Below are positions 16,471-25,468 of a DNA stretch of 64,000 nt, piece by piece. Origin of the DNA: Bradyrhizobium jicamae. Lineage in GTDB: Bacteria; Pseudomonadota; Alphaproteobacteria; Rhizobiales; Xanthobacteraceae. The notes under the pieces were generated by a model that was given only the letters and a program-made list of their open reading frames with translations, was not told the origin of the DNA and did no database searches. The stretch is from the NCBI RefSeq assembly GCF_018130215.1, contig NZ_JAFCKQ010000034.1, positions 1-64,000 on the forward strand, written 5' to 3'. The translations under genes were made by a program, and so were the position numbers. Each line of letters begins with the position of its first letter. The first letter of the stretch is position 1.

Positions 16471-17825
16471 CCGTGTTTGGAATTGGCGTCTCCTACGGGC
16501 TCGCCACCCTGATCGCGATGTTCTCGGGCATGCCGATTGCGTTCGCACTCGGCGCCGTCGCGGTCGTCTTCATGGCGATCTACATGCCGTCAGCCTCGCT
16601 CGATACGGTGACGCAGAACGTCTACGAGGAGATGGCCTCGATCACGCTGCTGTCGATCCCGCTGTTCATCCTCAAGGGCGCGGCGATCGGCAAATCCCGC
16701 GCCGGCCAGGACCTCTATTCCGCGCTGCATGCCTGGCTGCACCGCGTGCCGGGCGGCCTCGGCGTCGCCAATGTGTTTGCCTGCGCGCTGTTCGCCGCGA
16801 TGGCCGGGTCCTCACCGGCAACCTGCTCGGCGATCGGCTCCGCCGGCATCCCGGAGATGCGCAAGCGAGGCTATTCCGGCGGCTTTGCCGCCGGCATCAT
16901 CGCCGCCGGCGGTACGCTCGGCATCCTGCTGCCGCCCTCGATCACGATGATCCTGTTCGCGGTCGCCGCCGAGAAGTCCCTGGGCCGGCTGTTCCTCGCC
17001 GGCATCGGTCCCGGCCTTCTGCTGGTGACGCTGTTCGGCCTCTACGCCGTGTTCCGCTTCCGCAAGGAATACGCAGCCGCCCGCGCCGCCTGTGACGCCA
17101 CCGGCCAGGACGCCGCGATCCTCCAGCGCGACGAGTTCACCATGGCCGAGCGCTTCAGCGCGCTGCCACGGGTGCTGCCGTTCGTGCTGCTGCTCACGGG
17201 CGTGATGATCGCGCTCTATGGCGGCTACGCGACGCCGTCGGAGACTGCCGGTCTCGGCGGCCTGCTGGCGCTGGCACTGATCGCGGTGATCTACAGCGTG
17301 TGGCGGCCGAGCGATCTGTCGCCGATCCTGAGATCGACGATCCGCGAGTCCACCATGCTGATGATGATCATCGGCATGTCGCTGCTCTATTCCTACGTGA
17401 TGAGCTACTTGCACATCTCGCAGTCGGCGGCGGAAGCGATCGTCGCCATGCATCTGCCGCGCTGGGAGCTGTTGTTCGCAATCCTGGTGATGGTGATCAT
17501 GCTCGGCTTCTTCCTGCCGCCGGTCTCGATCATCCTGATGACCGCGCCGATCATCCTGCCGCCACTTCGCGCCGCCAACTTCGACATCATCTGGTTCGGC
17601 ATCGTGATGACCATCGTGATGGAGATGGGCCTGATCCATCCGCCGGTCGGTCTCAACATCTTCGTCATCCGCAACGTCGCACCCGACATTCCGCTCAGCG
17701 AGGTGATCTGGGGCACACTGCCGTTCGTGCTGCTGATGATGTTCGCGGTGCTGCTGTTGTGCCTTGTCCCGGAGATTTCGACCTGGCTGCCGGACATCGT
17801 GATGGGGCCGGAGGGGAGCCGATAG
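16467..17825 (+). CDS. dctM: TRAP transporter large permease subunit (DctM family)
   Basis: The product has 452 residues with about 12 transmembrane helices. Family motifs include the GMPIAFALG start, LLSIPLFILKGAAIG, GGLGVANVFACALFAAMAGSS, GGTLGILLPPSI and GLIHPPVGLN near the end. It is the ion-coupled translocation subunit. The frame is open far upstream within dctQ and dctP, but the coding start is the ATGA overlap at 16467. It ends the operon; a convergent zinc-ribbon gene begins 35 bases later on the other strand. Confidence 0.94.
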   Translation: MTVFGIGVSYGLATLIAMFSGMPIAFALGAVAVVFMAIYMPSASLDTVTQNVYEEMASITLLSIPLFILKGAAIGKSRAGQDLYSALHAWLHRVPGGLGVANVFACALFAAMAGSSPATCSAIGSAGIPEMRKRGYSGGFAAGIIAAGGTLGILLPPSITMILFAVAAEKSLGRLFLAGIGPGLLLVTLFGLYAVFRFRKEYAAARAACDATGQDAAILQRDEFTMAERFSALPRVLPFVLLLTGVMIALYGGYATPSETAGLGGLLALALIAVIYSVWRPSDLSPILRSTIRESTMLMMIIGMSLLYSYVMSYLHISQSAAEAIVAMHLPRWELLFAILVMVIMLGFFLPPVSIILMTAPIILPPLRAANFDIIWFGIVMTIVMEMGLIHPPVGLNIFVIRNVAPDIPLSEVIWGTLPFVLLMMFAVLLLCLVPEISTWLPDIVMGPEGSR

Positions 17826-17860
17826 AAGCATCCGACGGTTCGTAACGGTTCAGCGCGTGA

Positions 17861-18286
17861 TCAGCCCTTCCGCGCCGGCAACTTCCGCGCCGCACCGTCG
17901 AGGTGAGTGCGACGCGCCTCGTCTCGACGCGAGCGTTCCTTCCTGCGGCAAGGTCGGCACATGATCGCCGTTGTGAAGACGTCACCCTTGGCGACCTCGT
18001 ACCACCACTTTTGTTGTTCGGCCGTCCACGTTTCGACCTTTCCGCATTGCTTGCAGGCAAACTCGATCGGAGCATAGGTGCCGCGCGCCACAAATGCAGG
18101 AATGCTGTAGCTGTTGTTCGGGCTGAGTTTGGCCGTATCGACAGGCAGTTCGCCGCGTGAACGGGCGAGGCGACGAAACTCCAGCCGCGCTTCCCTTGCA
18201 GCCTGTACTGCAAGAATCTCCTGCTTCTCGCGCTTTGCCGCCTTGCGCGCGCTGATCTCGGACCGCTTCTGCTTGTTGCTCTTCAT
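17861..18286 (-). CDS. Zinc-ribbon domain protein
   Basis: The product has 141 residues from the ATG at 18286 (MKSNKQKRSEISARKAAKRE). The N-terminal half is a very basic helix. The C-terminal half holds a zinc ribbon of the zf-trcl type: YAPIEFACKQCGKVETWTAE, EQQKWWYEVAKG, then CRPCRRKERSRRDEAR. The two CxxC pairs are about 40 residues apart. Basic helix plus zinc ribbon suggests RNA or ribosome contact; function unproven. It lies downstream of the HMG-CoA lyase gene in the same direction, 43 bases away. Confidence 0.8.
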   Translation of the reverse strand: MKSNKQKRSEISARKAAKREKQEILAVQAAREARLEFRRLARSRGELPVDTAKLSPNNSYSIPAFVARGTYAPIEFACKQCGKVETWTAEQQKWWYEVAKGDVFTTAIMCRPCRRKERSRRDEARRTHLDGAARKLPARKG

Positions 18287-18329
18287 TCGACGTTCTTCGG
18301 GCGAAGGATCACCGAACGATCCGCATTCC

Positions 18330-19244
18330 TTATTCGCCCCTTGACCTCTTCTTCCTCGCATTCAGCGCGGATGCCACGCGGCCTACAGGCGGACGGCCGA
18401 GCAAGCCGGCGACGTCGTTCGTCGCCGTCAACAGCTTCTCCATGTCGATTCCGGTCCTGATCCCGATGCCCTCGAGCATGTAGACGACATCCTCGGTTGC
18501 GACATTGCCGGTCGCGCCGGGCGCATAGGGGCAGCCGCCGAGGCCGCCGGCGGCGGAATCGATCGCGCGGACGCCTTCCTCCATGCCGGCATAGAGATTG
18601 GCGAGCGCCTGGCCGTAGGTGTCGTGGAAATGCATCGCGAGGTTAGCGGTCGGAATTTCGGCGCCAACCGCACGAAGCATCCCTTTTGCCTTCAAAGGCG
18701 TGCCAACGCCAATCGTGTCGCCGAGCGAGATCTCGTAGCAGCCGAGGTCCCACAAGGTCTTCGCCAGGTCGGCGACGGCCTTCGGCCTGATCTCGCCGTC
18801 GAACGGGCACCCCAGCACGCAGGAAACATAGCCGCGCACCCTGACGCCATCGGCCTTGGCGCGCGCCACGACCGGCTTGAACCGCTCGATGGACTCCGCG
18901 ACCGAGCAATTGATATTGGCGCGCGAAAAGCCCTCGGATGCCGCCGCAAACACCGAGACCACCTCGGCCCCTGCTGCCCGCGCGGCATCGTAACCCTTCT
19001 CGTTGGGGACCAGGACGTGGAATTCGGCGCCCTTGACGTGGCTGACGCCGCGCAGCACCTGATCCGAGCTCGCCATCTGCGGGATCGCCTTGGGCGAGAC
19101 GAATGCACCGACCTCGACGGTGGTGAGGCCGGCCGCCACCAGCGCCTCGACAAAGGCGATGCGGGCTTCGACGCTGACCGGCGTCTTCTCGTTCTGGAGG
19201 CCGTCGCGCGGCCCCATCTCGACGATGCGGATTTGATCGCTCAT
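18330..19244 (-). CDS. Hydroxymethylglutaryl-CoA lyase
   Basis: The product has 304 residues and splits HMG-CoA into acetyl-CoA and acetoacetate, the last step of leucine degradation. It opens with the DRE-TIM signature IVEMGPRDGLQNEK. The metal-binding MHFHDTYGQALAN is also present, as is the catalytic-loop cysteine in GLGGCPYAPGATGN. Length matches bacterial lyases. The ATG at 19244 overlaps the stop of the biotin-carboxylase gene by four bases (ATGA), so it is the fourth gene of the operon. Confidence 0.94.
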   Translation of the reverse strand: MSDQIRIVEMGPRDGLQNEKTPVSVEARIAFVEALVAAGLTTVEVGAFVSPKAIPQMASSDQVLRGVSHVKGAEFHVLVPNEKGYDAARAAGAEVVSVFAAASEGFSRANINCSVAESIERFKPVVARAKADGVRVRGYVSCVLGCPFDGEIRPKAVADLAKTLWDLGCYEISLGDTIGVGTPLKAKGMLRAVGAEIPTANLAMHFHDTYGQALANLYAGMEEGVRAIDSAAGGLGGCPYAPGATGNVATEDVVYMLEGIGIRTGIDMEKLLTATNDVAGLLGRPPVGRVASALNARKKRSRGE

Positions 19245-21247
19245 GATGCCGTCGCCTCGACTTCGGCCAGCTCGACGCCCTCGCCGACGATGTCGCCGAC
19301 CTTGCATTTCAACTTCTTCAGCACGCCGGCGTAAGGCGCCCGCAAGGTCTGCTCCATCTTCATGACTTCAAGCGTCAGGATCGGGGCGCCCTTCTCAAGC
19401 GTCGTGCCCTCCTCGGCAAGCAGCGCGACCACCGTGCCAGGCAGAGGTGCCACGATCTTGTCCTCGCCGACCTGCTCCTCGCTCTCGCCGCCGAATGGAT
19501 CGACCCAGTGCAGGTCGAAGCGGCCGTTGCGGGTGCGCAGGTAAATTTCGTGGCCTTCGATCACGGAGGCGACGCGCGATTTGATGCCTCCGAGCGTCAG
19601 GTCGAAACGGCTGTCATCGACCGATGAGGCAGCGAAGGCCTGTTCGTGCCCGCCGACGGACAGGGTCGATGATCCGTTGCCATAGTGCAGCGTGATGGTC
19701 TGCTCCGGGCCATGGCCCTGCCGGAACGAAAACACGCGCTGGCGGCGGCCGACCGGCATCCAGCCGAAGGTCTGCCAGGGCGAGCTGGCATCGGTTTGCG
19801 CGGCCCTCTGCTCCGCGTTCAGGATCGCGGCCACCGCTGCACAGAGCTCGAAGGCACCGGCGGCGCCCTTCTCGGCCGTTAGCTTCTTCAACTCACGCTC
19901 GATGAAGCCGGTGTCGATCGCGTTCGCCCTGACGTCCGGATGCGTCACCAGCGCCGACAGGAACGGGATGTTGGTGACGATGCCGCGGACATCGGTTTCC
20001 TCCAGCCCGCGATTGAGCTTCTCGATCGCGGCCTGCCGCGTCGGCGCCCAGGCGATCACCTTGGCGAGCATCGCGTCATAGTAGGGCGAGACGTTGTCGC
20101 CGCTGCGATAGCCGGCATCGATGCGCAAGCCCTCGGCCTCGGGCGGCGTTCGCCAGGTCTTGATGCGGCCGACCGACGGCATGAAGTTCTTCTGCGGATT
20201 CTCGGCATAGACCCGCGCTTCGATGGCATGGCCGTTGAGCCCGATCTCCTCCTGCTTCAGCGGCAACGCTTCGCCGGAGGCGACGCGGAGCTGCCATTCG
20301 ACGAGATCGACGCCCGTGATCAGTTCGGTGACGGGATGCTCGACCTGCAGGCGGGTGTTCATCTCGATGAAGAAGACGTTCTTGCCGTCGGAAACGAACT
20401 CGATGGTGCCGGCGCCGACATAATTGACCGCGCCGGCCGCCTTGCGCGCGGCCTCGCAGACCGTCTCGCGCTGCGTGGCGTTCAGGGTCGGCGACGGTGC
20501 CTCCTCGATCACCTTCTGATGCCGGCGCTGCAACGTGCATTCGCGCTCCCAGAGCGAGAGCAGGTTGCCATGGCTGTCGCCGATGATCTGCACCTCGATG
20601 TGGCGCGGATTCTGGACGTATTTCTCGATCAGCATGCGGTCGTCGCCGAACGCCGCCTTGGCCTCGCGCTTGGCGCTGACGATCGCAGCCGACAGCTCTC
20701 CGGCCGAACTGACCACGCGCATGCCGCGGCCGCCGCCGCCGGCGGAAGCCTTGACCAGCACCGGGAATCCGATCCGGTTCGCAGCCTCCGCAAGGACTGC
20801 CTCGTCCTGCGCTTCGCCGTGATAGCCCGGCACCAGCGGAACGCCGGCCTTCTCCATCAGCGCCTTCGAGCCGGACTTCGAGCCCATTGCCGTCATCATC
20901 TCGGCGGTCGGTCCGACGAAGACGAGGCCTGCGTCAAGACAGGCCTGCGCGAACTCGGCATTTTCAGAGAGGAAGCCGTAGCCGGGATGCACCGCCTCGG
21001 CGCCGGTCTCGCGCGCGGCCGCGATCACGCGCTCGATGTTGAGATAGCTGTCGCGTGCCCGCGCAGGGCCTAGCAGCACGGCCTCGTCGGCCAGTGCGAC
21101 ATGCATCGCGTCCTGGTCGACATCGGAATACACGGCCACCGTGCGGAGCCCCATGGCGCGGGCGGTGCGGATGACCCGGCAGGCGATCTCGCCGCGGTTG
21201 GCGATCAGAAGGGTTCGGAAGCGCCGGTAGAGTCTTGAGCGGTCCAT
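19241..21247 (-). CDS. Methylcrotonyl-CoA carboxylase, biotin-carboxylase/carrier (alpha) subunit
   Basis: The product has 668 residues. It carboxylates its own biotin with ATP and bicarbonate. Domains in order are the biotin carboxylase (LLIANRGEIACRVIRTA, glycine loop KASAGGGGRGM, EMNTRLQVEHPVTE at about 290-300), a linker domain, and a C-terminal biotinyl domain with the biotinylated lysine in LEVMKMEQ (K630). It lies two bases after the carboxyltransferase gene. The neighbours (isovaleryl-CoA dehydrogenase, HMG-CoA lyase) point to 3-methylcrotonyl-CoA rather than propionyl-CoA as substrate. Confidence 0.93.
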   Translation of the reverse strand: MDRSRLYRRFRTLLIANRGEIACRVIRTARAMGLRTVAVYSDVDQDAMHVALADEAVLLGPARARDSYLNIERVIAAARETGAEAVHPGYGFLSENAEFAQACLDAGLVFVGPTAEMMTAMGSKSGSKALMEKAGVPLVPGYHGEAQDEAVLAEAANRIGFPVLVKASAGGGGRGMRVVSSAGELSAAIVSAKREAKAAFGDDRMLIEKYVQNPRHIEVQIIGDSHGNLLSLWERECTLQRRHQKVIEEAPSPTLNATQRETVCEAARKAAGAVNYVGAGTIEFVSDGKNVFFIEMNTRLQVEHPVTELITGVDLVEWQLRVASGEALPLKQEEIGLNGHAIEARVYAENPQKNFMPSVGRIKTWRTPPEAEGLRIDAGYRSGDNVSPYYDAMLAKVIAWAPTRQAAIEKLNRGLEETDVRGIVTNIPFLSALVTHPDVRANAIDTGFIERELKKLTAEKGAAGAFELCAAVAAILNAEQRAAQTDASSPWQTFGWMPVGRRQRVFSFRQGHGPEQTITLHYGNGSSTLSVGGHEQAFAASSVDDSRFDLTLGGIKSRVASVIEGHEIYLRTRNGRFDLHWVDPFGGESEEQVGEDKIVAPLPGTVVALLAEEGTTLEKGAPILTLEVMKMEQTLRAPYAGVLKKLKCKVGDIVGEGVELAEVEATAS

Positions 21248-21249
21248 GA

Positions 21250-22854
21250 TTACATCCTGAACAGGCCAAACTTCGTGGGCTCGATCGGCGCATTGGCAGC
21301 GGCTGACAGCCCGAGCCCGAGCACCAGACGTGTGTCGGCGGGGTCGATCACGCCGTCGTCCCAGAGCCGCGCGGTGGCGTAATAGGGATTGCCCTGGCTC
21401 TCATACTGGGCGCGGATGGGCGCGCGGAACTTGTCCTCCTCTTCCGCCGACCAGGTCTCGCCCTTGGCCTCGATATTGTCTCGGCGCACCTGACTCAGCA
21501 CCATCGAGGCCTGCTCGCCGCCCATCACGGAAATGCGGGCGTTCGGCCATAGCCAGAGGAAGCGCGGACTGTAGGCGCGGCCGCACATGCCGTAATTGCC
21601 GGCGCCATAGGAGCCGCCGATCACGACGGTGAATTTCGGCACGCCGGCGGTGGCGACCGCCGTCACCAGCTTGGCGCCGTCGCGCGCGATGCCGCCGGCC
21701 TCATACTTCCTGCCGACCATGAAACCGGTGATGTTCTGCAAAAACACCAGCGGAATGCCGCGCTGGCAGCACAGCTCGATGAAATGCGCGCCCTTTAGCG
21801 AGCTCTCGCTGAACAGGATGCCGTTGTTGGCGATGATGCCGACCGGATAGCCCCAGATATGGGCGAAACCGCAGATCAGCGTAGTGCCATAGAGCTTCTT
21901 GAACTCGTCGAATTCGGAGCCGTCGACGATCCGCGCAATGATGTCGTGCACGTCGAACGGCTTTCTCCCGTCGGCGGAGACGACGCCGTAGATCTCCTCG
22001 GCCGGAAACAGCGGCTCCTGCGGTGCGTGCATGTTGAGCTGTGCGCGGATCGGTTGCTTCAGCGTCGCCACGATGCGGCGGGCAATCCCGATCGCGTGGG
22101 CGTCGTTCTGCGCATAGTGGTCGGTCACGCCGGATTGCCGGGAATGCACGTCGGCGCCGCCGAGTTCTTCCGCCGTGACGACCTCGCCGGTTGCAGCCTT
22201 CACCAGCGGCGGACCGCCGAGGAAGATGGTGCCCTGGTTGCGCACGATGATGCTCTCGTCAGACATCGCCGGCACATAGGCGCCGCCAGCGGTGCAGGAC
22301 CCCATCACGATCGCGATCTGCGGAATGCCCAGCGACGACATCTGCGCCTGGTTGTAGAAGATGCGGCCGAAATGCCGCTCGTCGGGGAATATCTCGTCCT
22401 GCAGCGGCAGGAAGGCGCCGCCGGAATCCACCAGGTAGACGCAGGGCAGATTGTTCTGCCGCGCGATATCCTGGGCACGCAGATGCTTCTTCACCGTCAT
22501 CGGGTAATAGGTGCCGCCCTTGATGGTGGCATCGTTGGCGACGATGATGCATTCGCGGCCCGAGATGCGTCCCACGCCGGTGATGACGCTCGCCGAATGC
22601 ACGTCGCCGCCATAGAGGCCATTGGCGGCGAGCGGCGACAGTTCCAGGAACGCGGTGCCGGGATCGACCAGCAGATCGACACGGTCGCGCGCCAGCATCT
22701 TGCCGCGCGAGGTGTGGCGCTTGCGCGACGTCGGCCCGCCGCCACCCGCAACCTGGTTGAGCTTGTCGCGGAGTTCGGCGACGAGGCTGCGCATCACCTC
22801 GGCATTGCGGGCAAATTCGGAAGACGTTGGATCAATCGTCGAATGAAGCGGCAT
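21250..22854 (-). CDS. Methylcrotonyl-CoA carboxylase, carboxyltransferase (beta) subunit
   Basis: The product has 534 residues, typical of MCC beta. It transfers carboxyl from biotin to 3-methylcrotonyl-CoA. Visible crotonase-fold features are RGKMLARDRVDLLVDPG, YLVDSGGAFLPLQDEIFPD, IVMGSCTAGGAYVPAM and FLQNITGFMVGRKYEAGG. The oxyanion-hole glycine pairs recur in VIGGSYGAGNYGMCG, and ISVMGGEQAS is also present. It is second in the operon, 81 bases after the dehydrogenase and two bases before the biotin subunit. Confidence 0.94.
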   Translation of the reverse strand: MPLHSTIDPTSSEFARNAEVMRSLVAELRDKLNQVAGGGGPTSRKRHTSRGKMLARDRVDLLVDPGTAFLELSPLAANGLYGGDVHSASVITGVGRISGRECIIVANDATIKGGTYYPMTVKKHLRAQDIARQNNLPCVYLVDSGGAFLPLQDEIFPDERHFGRIFYNQAQMSSLGIPQIAIVMGSCTAGGAYVPAMSDESIIVRNQGTIFLGGPPLVKAATGEVVTAEELGGADVHSRQSGVTDHYAQNDAHAIGIARRIVATLKQPIRAQLNMHAPQEPLFPAEEIYGVVSADGRKPFDVHDIIARIVDGSEFDEFKKLYGTTLICGFAHIWGYPVGIIANNGILFSESSLKGAHFIELCCQRGIPLVFLQNITGFMVGRKYEAGGIARDGAKLVTAVATAGVPKFTVVIGGSYGAGNYGMCGRAYSPRFLWLWPNARISVMGGEQASMVLSQVRRDNIEAKGETWSAEEEDKFRAPIRAQYESQGNPYYATARLWDDGVIDPADTRLVLGLGLSAAANAPIEPTKFGLFRM

Positions 22855-22935
22855 CTGGATTGCACGTTTCGTTGGAGTGTGGACGGATCTTTGCGGAGGG
22901 AAATCGTCGCGCCGAGGAGCGCGACGATGCTGATG

Positions 22936-24108
22936 TCACGCCGTCTTCGCGAACAGTTCGCGGCCGATCAGCATGCGGCGGATCTCGCTGGTGCCCGCGC
23001 CGATCTCGTAGAGCTTTGCGTCACGCAGCAGCCGGCCCGTCGGATAGTCGTTGATGTAGCCATTGCCGCCGAGCAGCTGGATCGCATCCAGCGCGCATTG
23101 GGTGGCCTTTTCGGCGGCATAGAGGATCGCGCCGGCGGCATCCTCGCGCGTGGTCTCGCCGCGGTCGCAGGCTTTCGCGACCGCGTAGACATAGGCCCGC
23201 GACGCATTCATCGTCGTGTACATGTCGGCGAGCTTGCCCTGCACCAGCTGGAACGCGCCGATCGGCTCGCCGAACTGCTTGCGCTCGTGGACATATGGCA
23301 GCACCACGTCCATGCAGGCCTGCATGATCCCGATCGGACCTGCCGCAAGTACCGCGCGCTCATAGTCGAGCCCGCTCATCAGAACGTTGACGCCGCGGCC
23401 GACCTCGCTGAGCACGTTGTCCTCCGGCACCTCGCAATCCTCGAACACCAGTTCGCAGGTGTCGGAGCCGCGCATACCGAGCTTGTCGAGCTTCTGCGCG
23501 GTGGAGAATCCCTTCATGCCCTTCTCGATGATGAAGGCGGTGATGCCGCGCGGACCGGCGCTCGGATCGGTCTTGGCATAGACCACGAGCGTGTCGGCGA
23601 CCGGGCCGTTGGTGATCCACATCTTGCCCCCGTTCAGCACGAAGCGGTCGCCTTTCTTCTCGGCGCGGGTCTTCATCGAGACCACGTCCGAGCCGGCCGA
23701 AGGTTCAGACATCGCGAGCGAGCCGACATGCTCGCCCGAGATCAGCTTCGGCAGATATTTCCGCTTCTGTTCCTCGTTGCCGTTGCGGCGAATCTGGTTG
23801 ACGCAGAGGTTGGAATGCGCGCCGTAGGACAGCCCGACGGCGGCGGATGCGCGGGAAATCTCCTCCACCGCGATGCAATGCTCGAGATAGCCGAGGCCCG
23901 ATCCGCCGTATTCCTCCTCCACCGTGATGCCGTGCAGGCCGAGCGCGCCGATCTTCGGCCAGAGGTCGCGCGGAAACTGGTTGCTGCGGTCGATCTCGGC
24001 GGCGCGCGGCGCGATCTCGTTGCTGGAGAAATCATGCACCGTGTCGCGGATCGCATCCGCGGTTTCGCCGAGGTCGAAATTGAACACTGCCGCCCGGTTC
24101 GAGGCCAT
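22936..24108 (-). CDS. Isovaleryl-CoA dehydrogenase
   Basis: The product has 390 residues of the acyl-CoA dehydrogenase fold. It oxidises isovaleryl-CoA to 3-methylcrotonyl-CoA and passes electrons to ETF. Signatures are AMSEPSAGSDVVSMKT and KMWITNGPVADTLVVYAKT for FAD and substrate binding, and QLLGGNGYINDYP plus LYEIGAGTSEIRRMLIGREL near the end. The catalytic glutamate is E250 in GLDYERAVLAAGP; its place in the G helix is the mark of isovaleryl rather than medium-chain enzymes. It is the first gene of the operon, and its promoter region carries an operator-like site at 24141-24155. Confidence 0.94.
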   Translation of the reverse strand: MASNRAAVFNFDLGETADAIRDTVHDFSSNEIAPRAAEIDRSNQFPRDLWPKIGALGLHGITVEEEYGGSGLGYLEHCIAVEEISRASAAVGLSYGAHSNLCVNQIRRNGNEEQKRKYLPKLISGEHVGSLAMSEPSAGSDVVSMKTRAEKKGDRFVLNGGKMWITNGPVADTLVVYAKTDPSAGPRGITAFIIEKGMKGFSTAQKLDKLGMRGSDTCELVFEDCEVPEDNVLSEVGRGVNVLMSGLDYERAVLAAGPIGIMQACMDVVLPYVHERKQFGEPIGAFQLVQGKLADMYTTMNASRAYVYAVAKACDRGETTREDAAGAILYAAEKATQCALDAIQLLGGNGYINDYPTGRLLRDAKLYEIGAGTSEIRRMLIGRELFAKTA

Positions 24109-24140
24109 GATCCCTCCCTTGGAGATTCATCTTGTAATTA

Positions 24141-24155
24141 AACGATCATACGTTT
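24141..24155. promoter_or_regulatory. Operator-like site 1 of the leucine operon/TetR divergent region
   Basis: AACGATCATACGTTT is a near palindrome (AAACG and CGTTT arms) 33 bases upstream of the isovaleryl-CoA dehydrogenase start. A similar site in inverse orientation lies at 24238-24252 (AACGACCGTATGTTT; 12 of 15 bases equal). Likely bound by the TetR protein encoded at 24301. Confidence 0.5.
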
Positions 24156-24237
24156 TTTTAATAGGATCGCAAGCAGATGTGCTATGATCAGCAAACGAAA
24201 CCTGCAGCACATTGAATCTACTTGGATTTTGTGCAAT

Positions 24238-24252
24238 AAACATACGGTCGTT
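24238..24252. promoter_or_regulatory. Operator-like site 2 of the leucine operon/TetR divergent region
   Basis: AAACATACGGTCGTT, read on the other strand, matches site 1 at 12 of 15 positions. It lies 49 bases before the TetR start at 24301, so the regulator may also control its own gene. Confidence 0.45.
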
Positions 24253-24300
24253 CGCTTGTTTCCAGGTCCTCCCGGCAAGCCGACCCCATCCGAGGCCTCG

Positions 24301-24963
24301 ATGGCACGCACGATCGGCTCACATGGCCCCAAGACGCTGGAGGCAATCCGGAAGGCCGGCGTGCGCCTGATCTTCGAGCACGGCTACGAGGCCATGAGCC
24401 TGCGCCAGCTCGCCGCCGAGGTCGGCATCCAGGCCGGCTCGCTCTACAATCATATCTCAACCAAGCAGGAATTGCTGTTCGATCTGGTGCAGGACCATAT
24501 CAACGATTTGCTGCGGCAGCTCGATCTTGCGCTCGCGGGCAAGACTAATCCGGTTGAAAGCCTGCGCGCCTTCGTTGCGTTCCATGTCACCTATCACATG
24601 ACCCGCAAGCGCGAAGTCTTCATTGCCAATTCCGAGCTGCGCAGCCTGGACTCGAAGAACTACGAGGCGGTCGTTACGTTGCGCGGCGCCTACGAGCGGC
24701 GGCTGGCGCAGATCCTTGACCAGGGGGTCTCGGACGGCGTCTTCGAGGTCGTCGACGTCCAGGTCGCGACCTTTGCGATCATCGCGCTGCTCACCGGGCT
24801 CTGCACCTGGTATCGGCCCGGGGGCCGCTTGACCAGGGAGGCGATCGTTGCGGCCCACGAGAAGCTTGTCCTCTCTGGCGTCGGTGCCGCGGCTCTGGTC
24901 GCGACAGGCGAGACGAGCAAGATCGACCAGCCGCGCAGCATCATGGCCGGTGAACGCCCGTGA
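24301..24963 (+). CDS. TetR/AcrR family transcriptional regulator
   Basis: The product has 220 residues. The N-terminal helix-turn-helix is clear: AGVRLIFEHGYEAMSLRQLA, then AEVGIQAGSLYNHISTKQEL. A ligand-binding domain of about 150 residues follows. The frame is open 39 codons upstream, but that part is AT-rich promoter DNA, so the ATG at 24301 is chosen. It is divergent from the leucine operon and probably represses it in the absence of an acyl-CoA inducer; this is inferred from position and the paired sites. Its stop overlaps the next gene's GTG by four bases. Confidence 0.88.
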   Translation: MARTIGSHGPKTLEAIRKAGVRLIFEHGYEAMSLRQLAAEVGIQAGSLYNHISTKQELLFDLVQDHINDLLRQLDLALAGKTNPVESLRAFVAFHVTYHMTRKREVFIANSELRSLDSKNYEAVVTLRGAYERRLAQILDQGVSDGVFEVVDVQVATFAIIALLTGLCTWYRPGGRLTREAIVAAHEKLVLSGVGAAALVATGETSKIDQPRSIMAGERP

Positions 24964-25454
24964 CGGAGCGTCCTCCGCTTGACGACATCGACCTGAAAAT
25001 CCTGTCCGAGCTGCAGAAGGACGGCCGGATCAGGATCAACGAACTGGCGCTCCGGGTCGGCATCACCGCCCCGCCCTGCCTCCGCCGGGTCCGGACCCTG
25101 CGCAGTTCGGGGGTGATCCAGGCGATCCGCGCCACGCTGGATGAGCGACTGCTCGGCTATGAGGTGATGACTTTCGTCCTGATCCAGCTCGAGAGCCAGC
25201 GATTGGCCGCCATCGAGGCTTTCGAGGCCGCTGTCACAGCCGAGCCGCGCTTCCTGCAATGCTGGCGGATCTCGGGCGATGCCGACTTCATGCTCAAATG
25301 CGTCGCGCCTGACGTCAACGACATGCGCCGGCAGCTCCTGCAATTCGCGGGCCTGCCCAATGTGCGTAAGATCAGAAGCTTTCCAGTGCTCGGAGTCTCG
25401 AAAGACGCGCCCTTGCCGATCCCCGGGAGCCTGGCGACTCCGAACCCGGCCTGA
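24960..25454 (+). CDS. Lrp/AsnC family transcriptional regulator
   Basis: The product has 164 residues from a GTG start within the TetR stop (GTGA), so the two are translationally coupled. The N-terminal part (LDDIDLKILSELQKDGRIRI, then ELALRVGITAPPCLRRVRTL) is a classic Lrp helix-turn-helix, and the C-terminal RAM domain (VLIQLESQRLAAIEAFEAAV) binds amino acids. Pairing an Lrp sensor with a TetR protein beside a leucine-degradation operon suggests joint control by amino acid and acyl-CoA levels. Confidence 0.9.
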   Translation: MTERPPLDDIDLKILSELQKDGRIRINELALRVGITAPPCLRRVRTLRSSGVIQAIRATLDERLLGYEVMTFVLIQLESQRLAAIEAFEAAVTAEPRFLQCWRISGDADFMLKCVAPDVNDMRRQLLQFAGLPNVRKIRSFPVLGVSKDAPLPIPGSLATPNPA

Positions 25455-25468
25455 TCGCCCCGCGTTCC

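Noticed and set aside
21859..24141. A 760-codon open frame on the plus strand
   Set aside because: It lies antisense to the carboxyltransferase and isovaleryl-CoA dehydrogenase genes, which are certain. Its Arg/Ala/His-rich product is the usual result of reading high-GC genes backwards.
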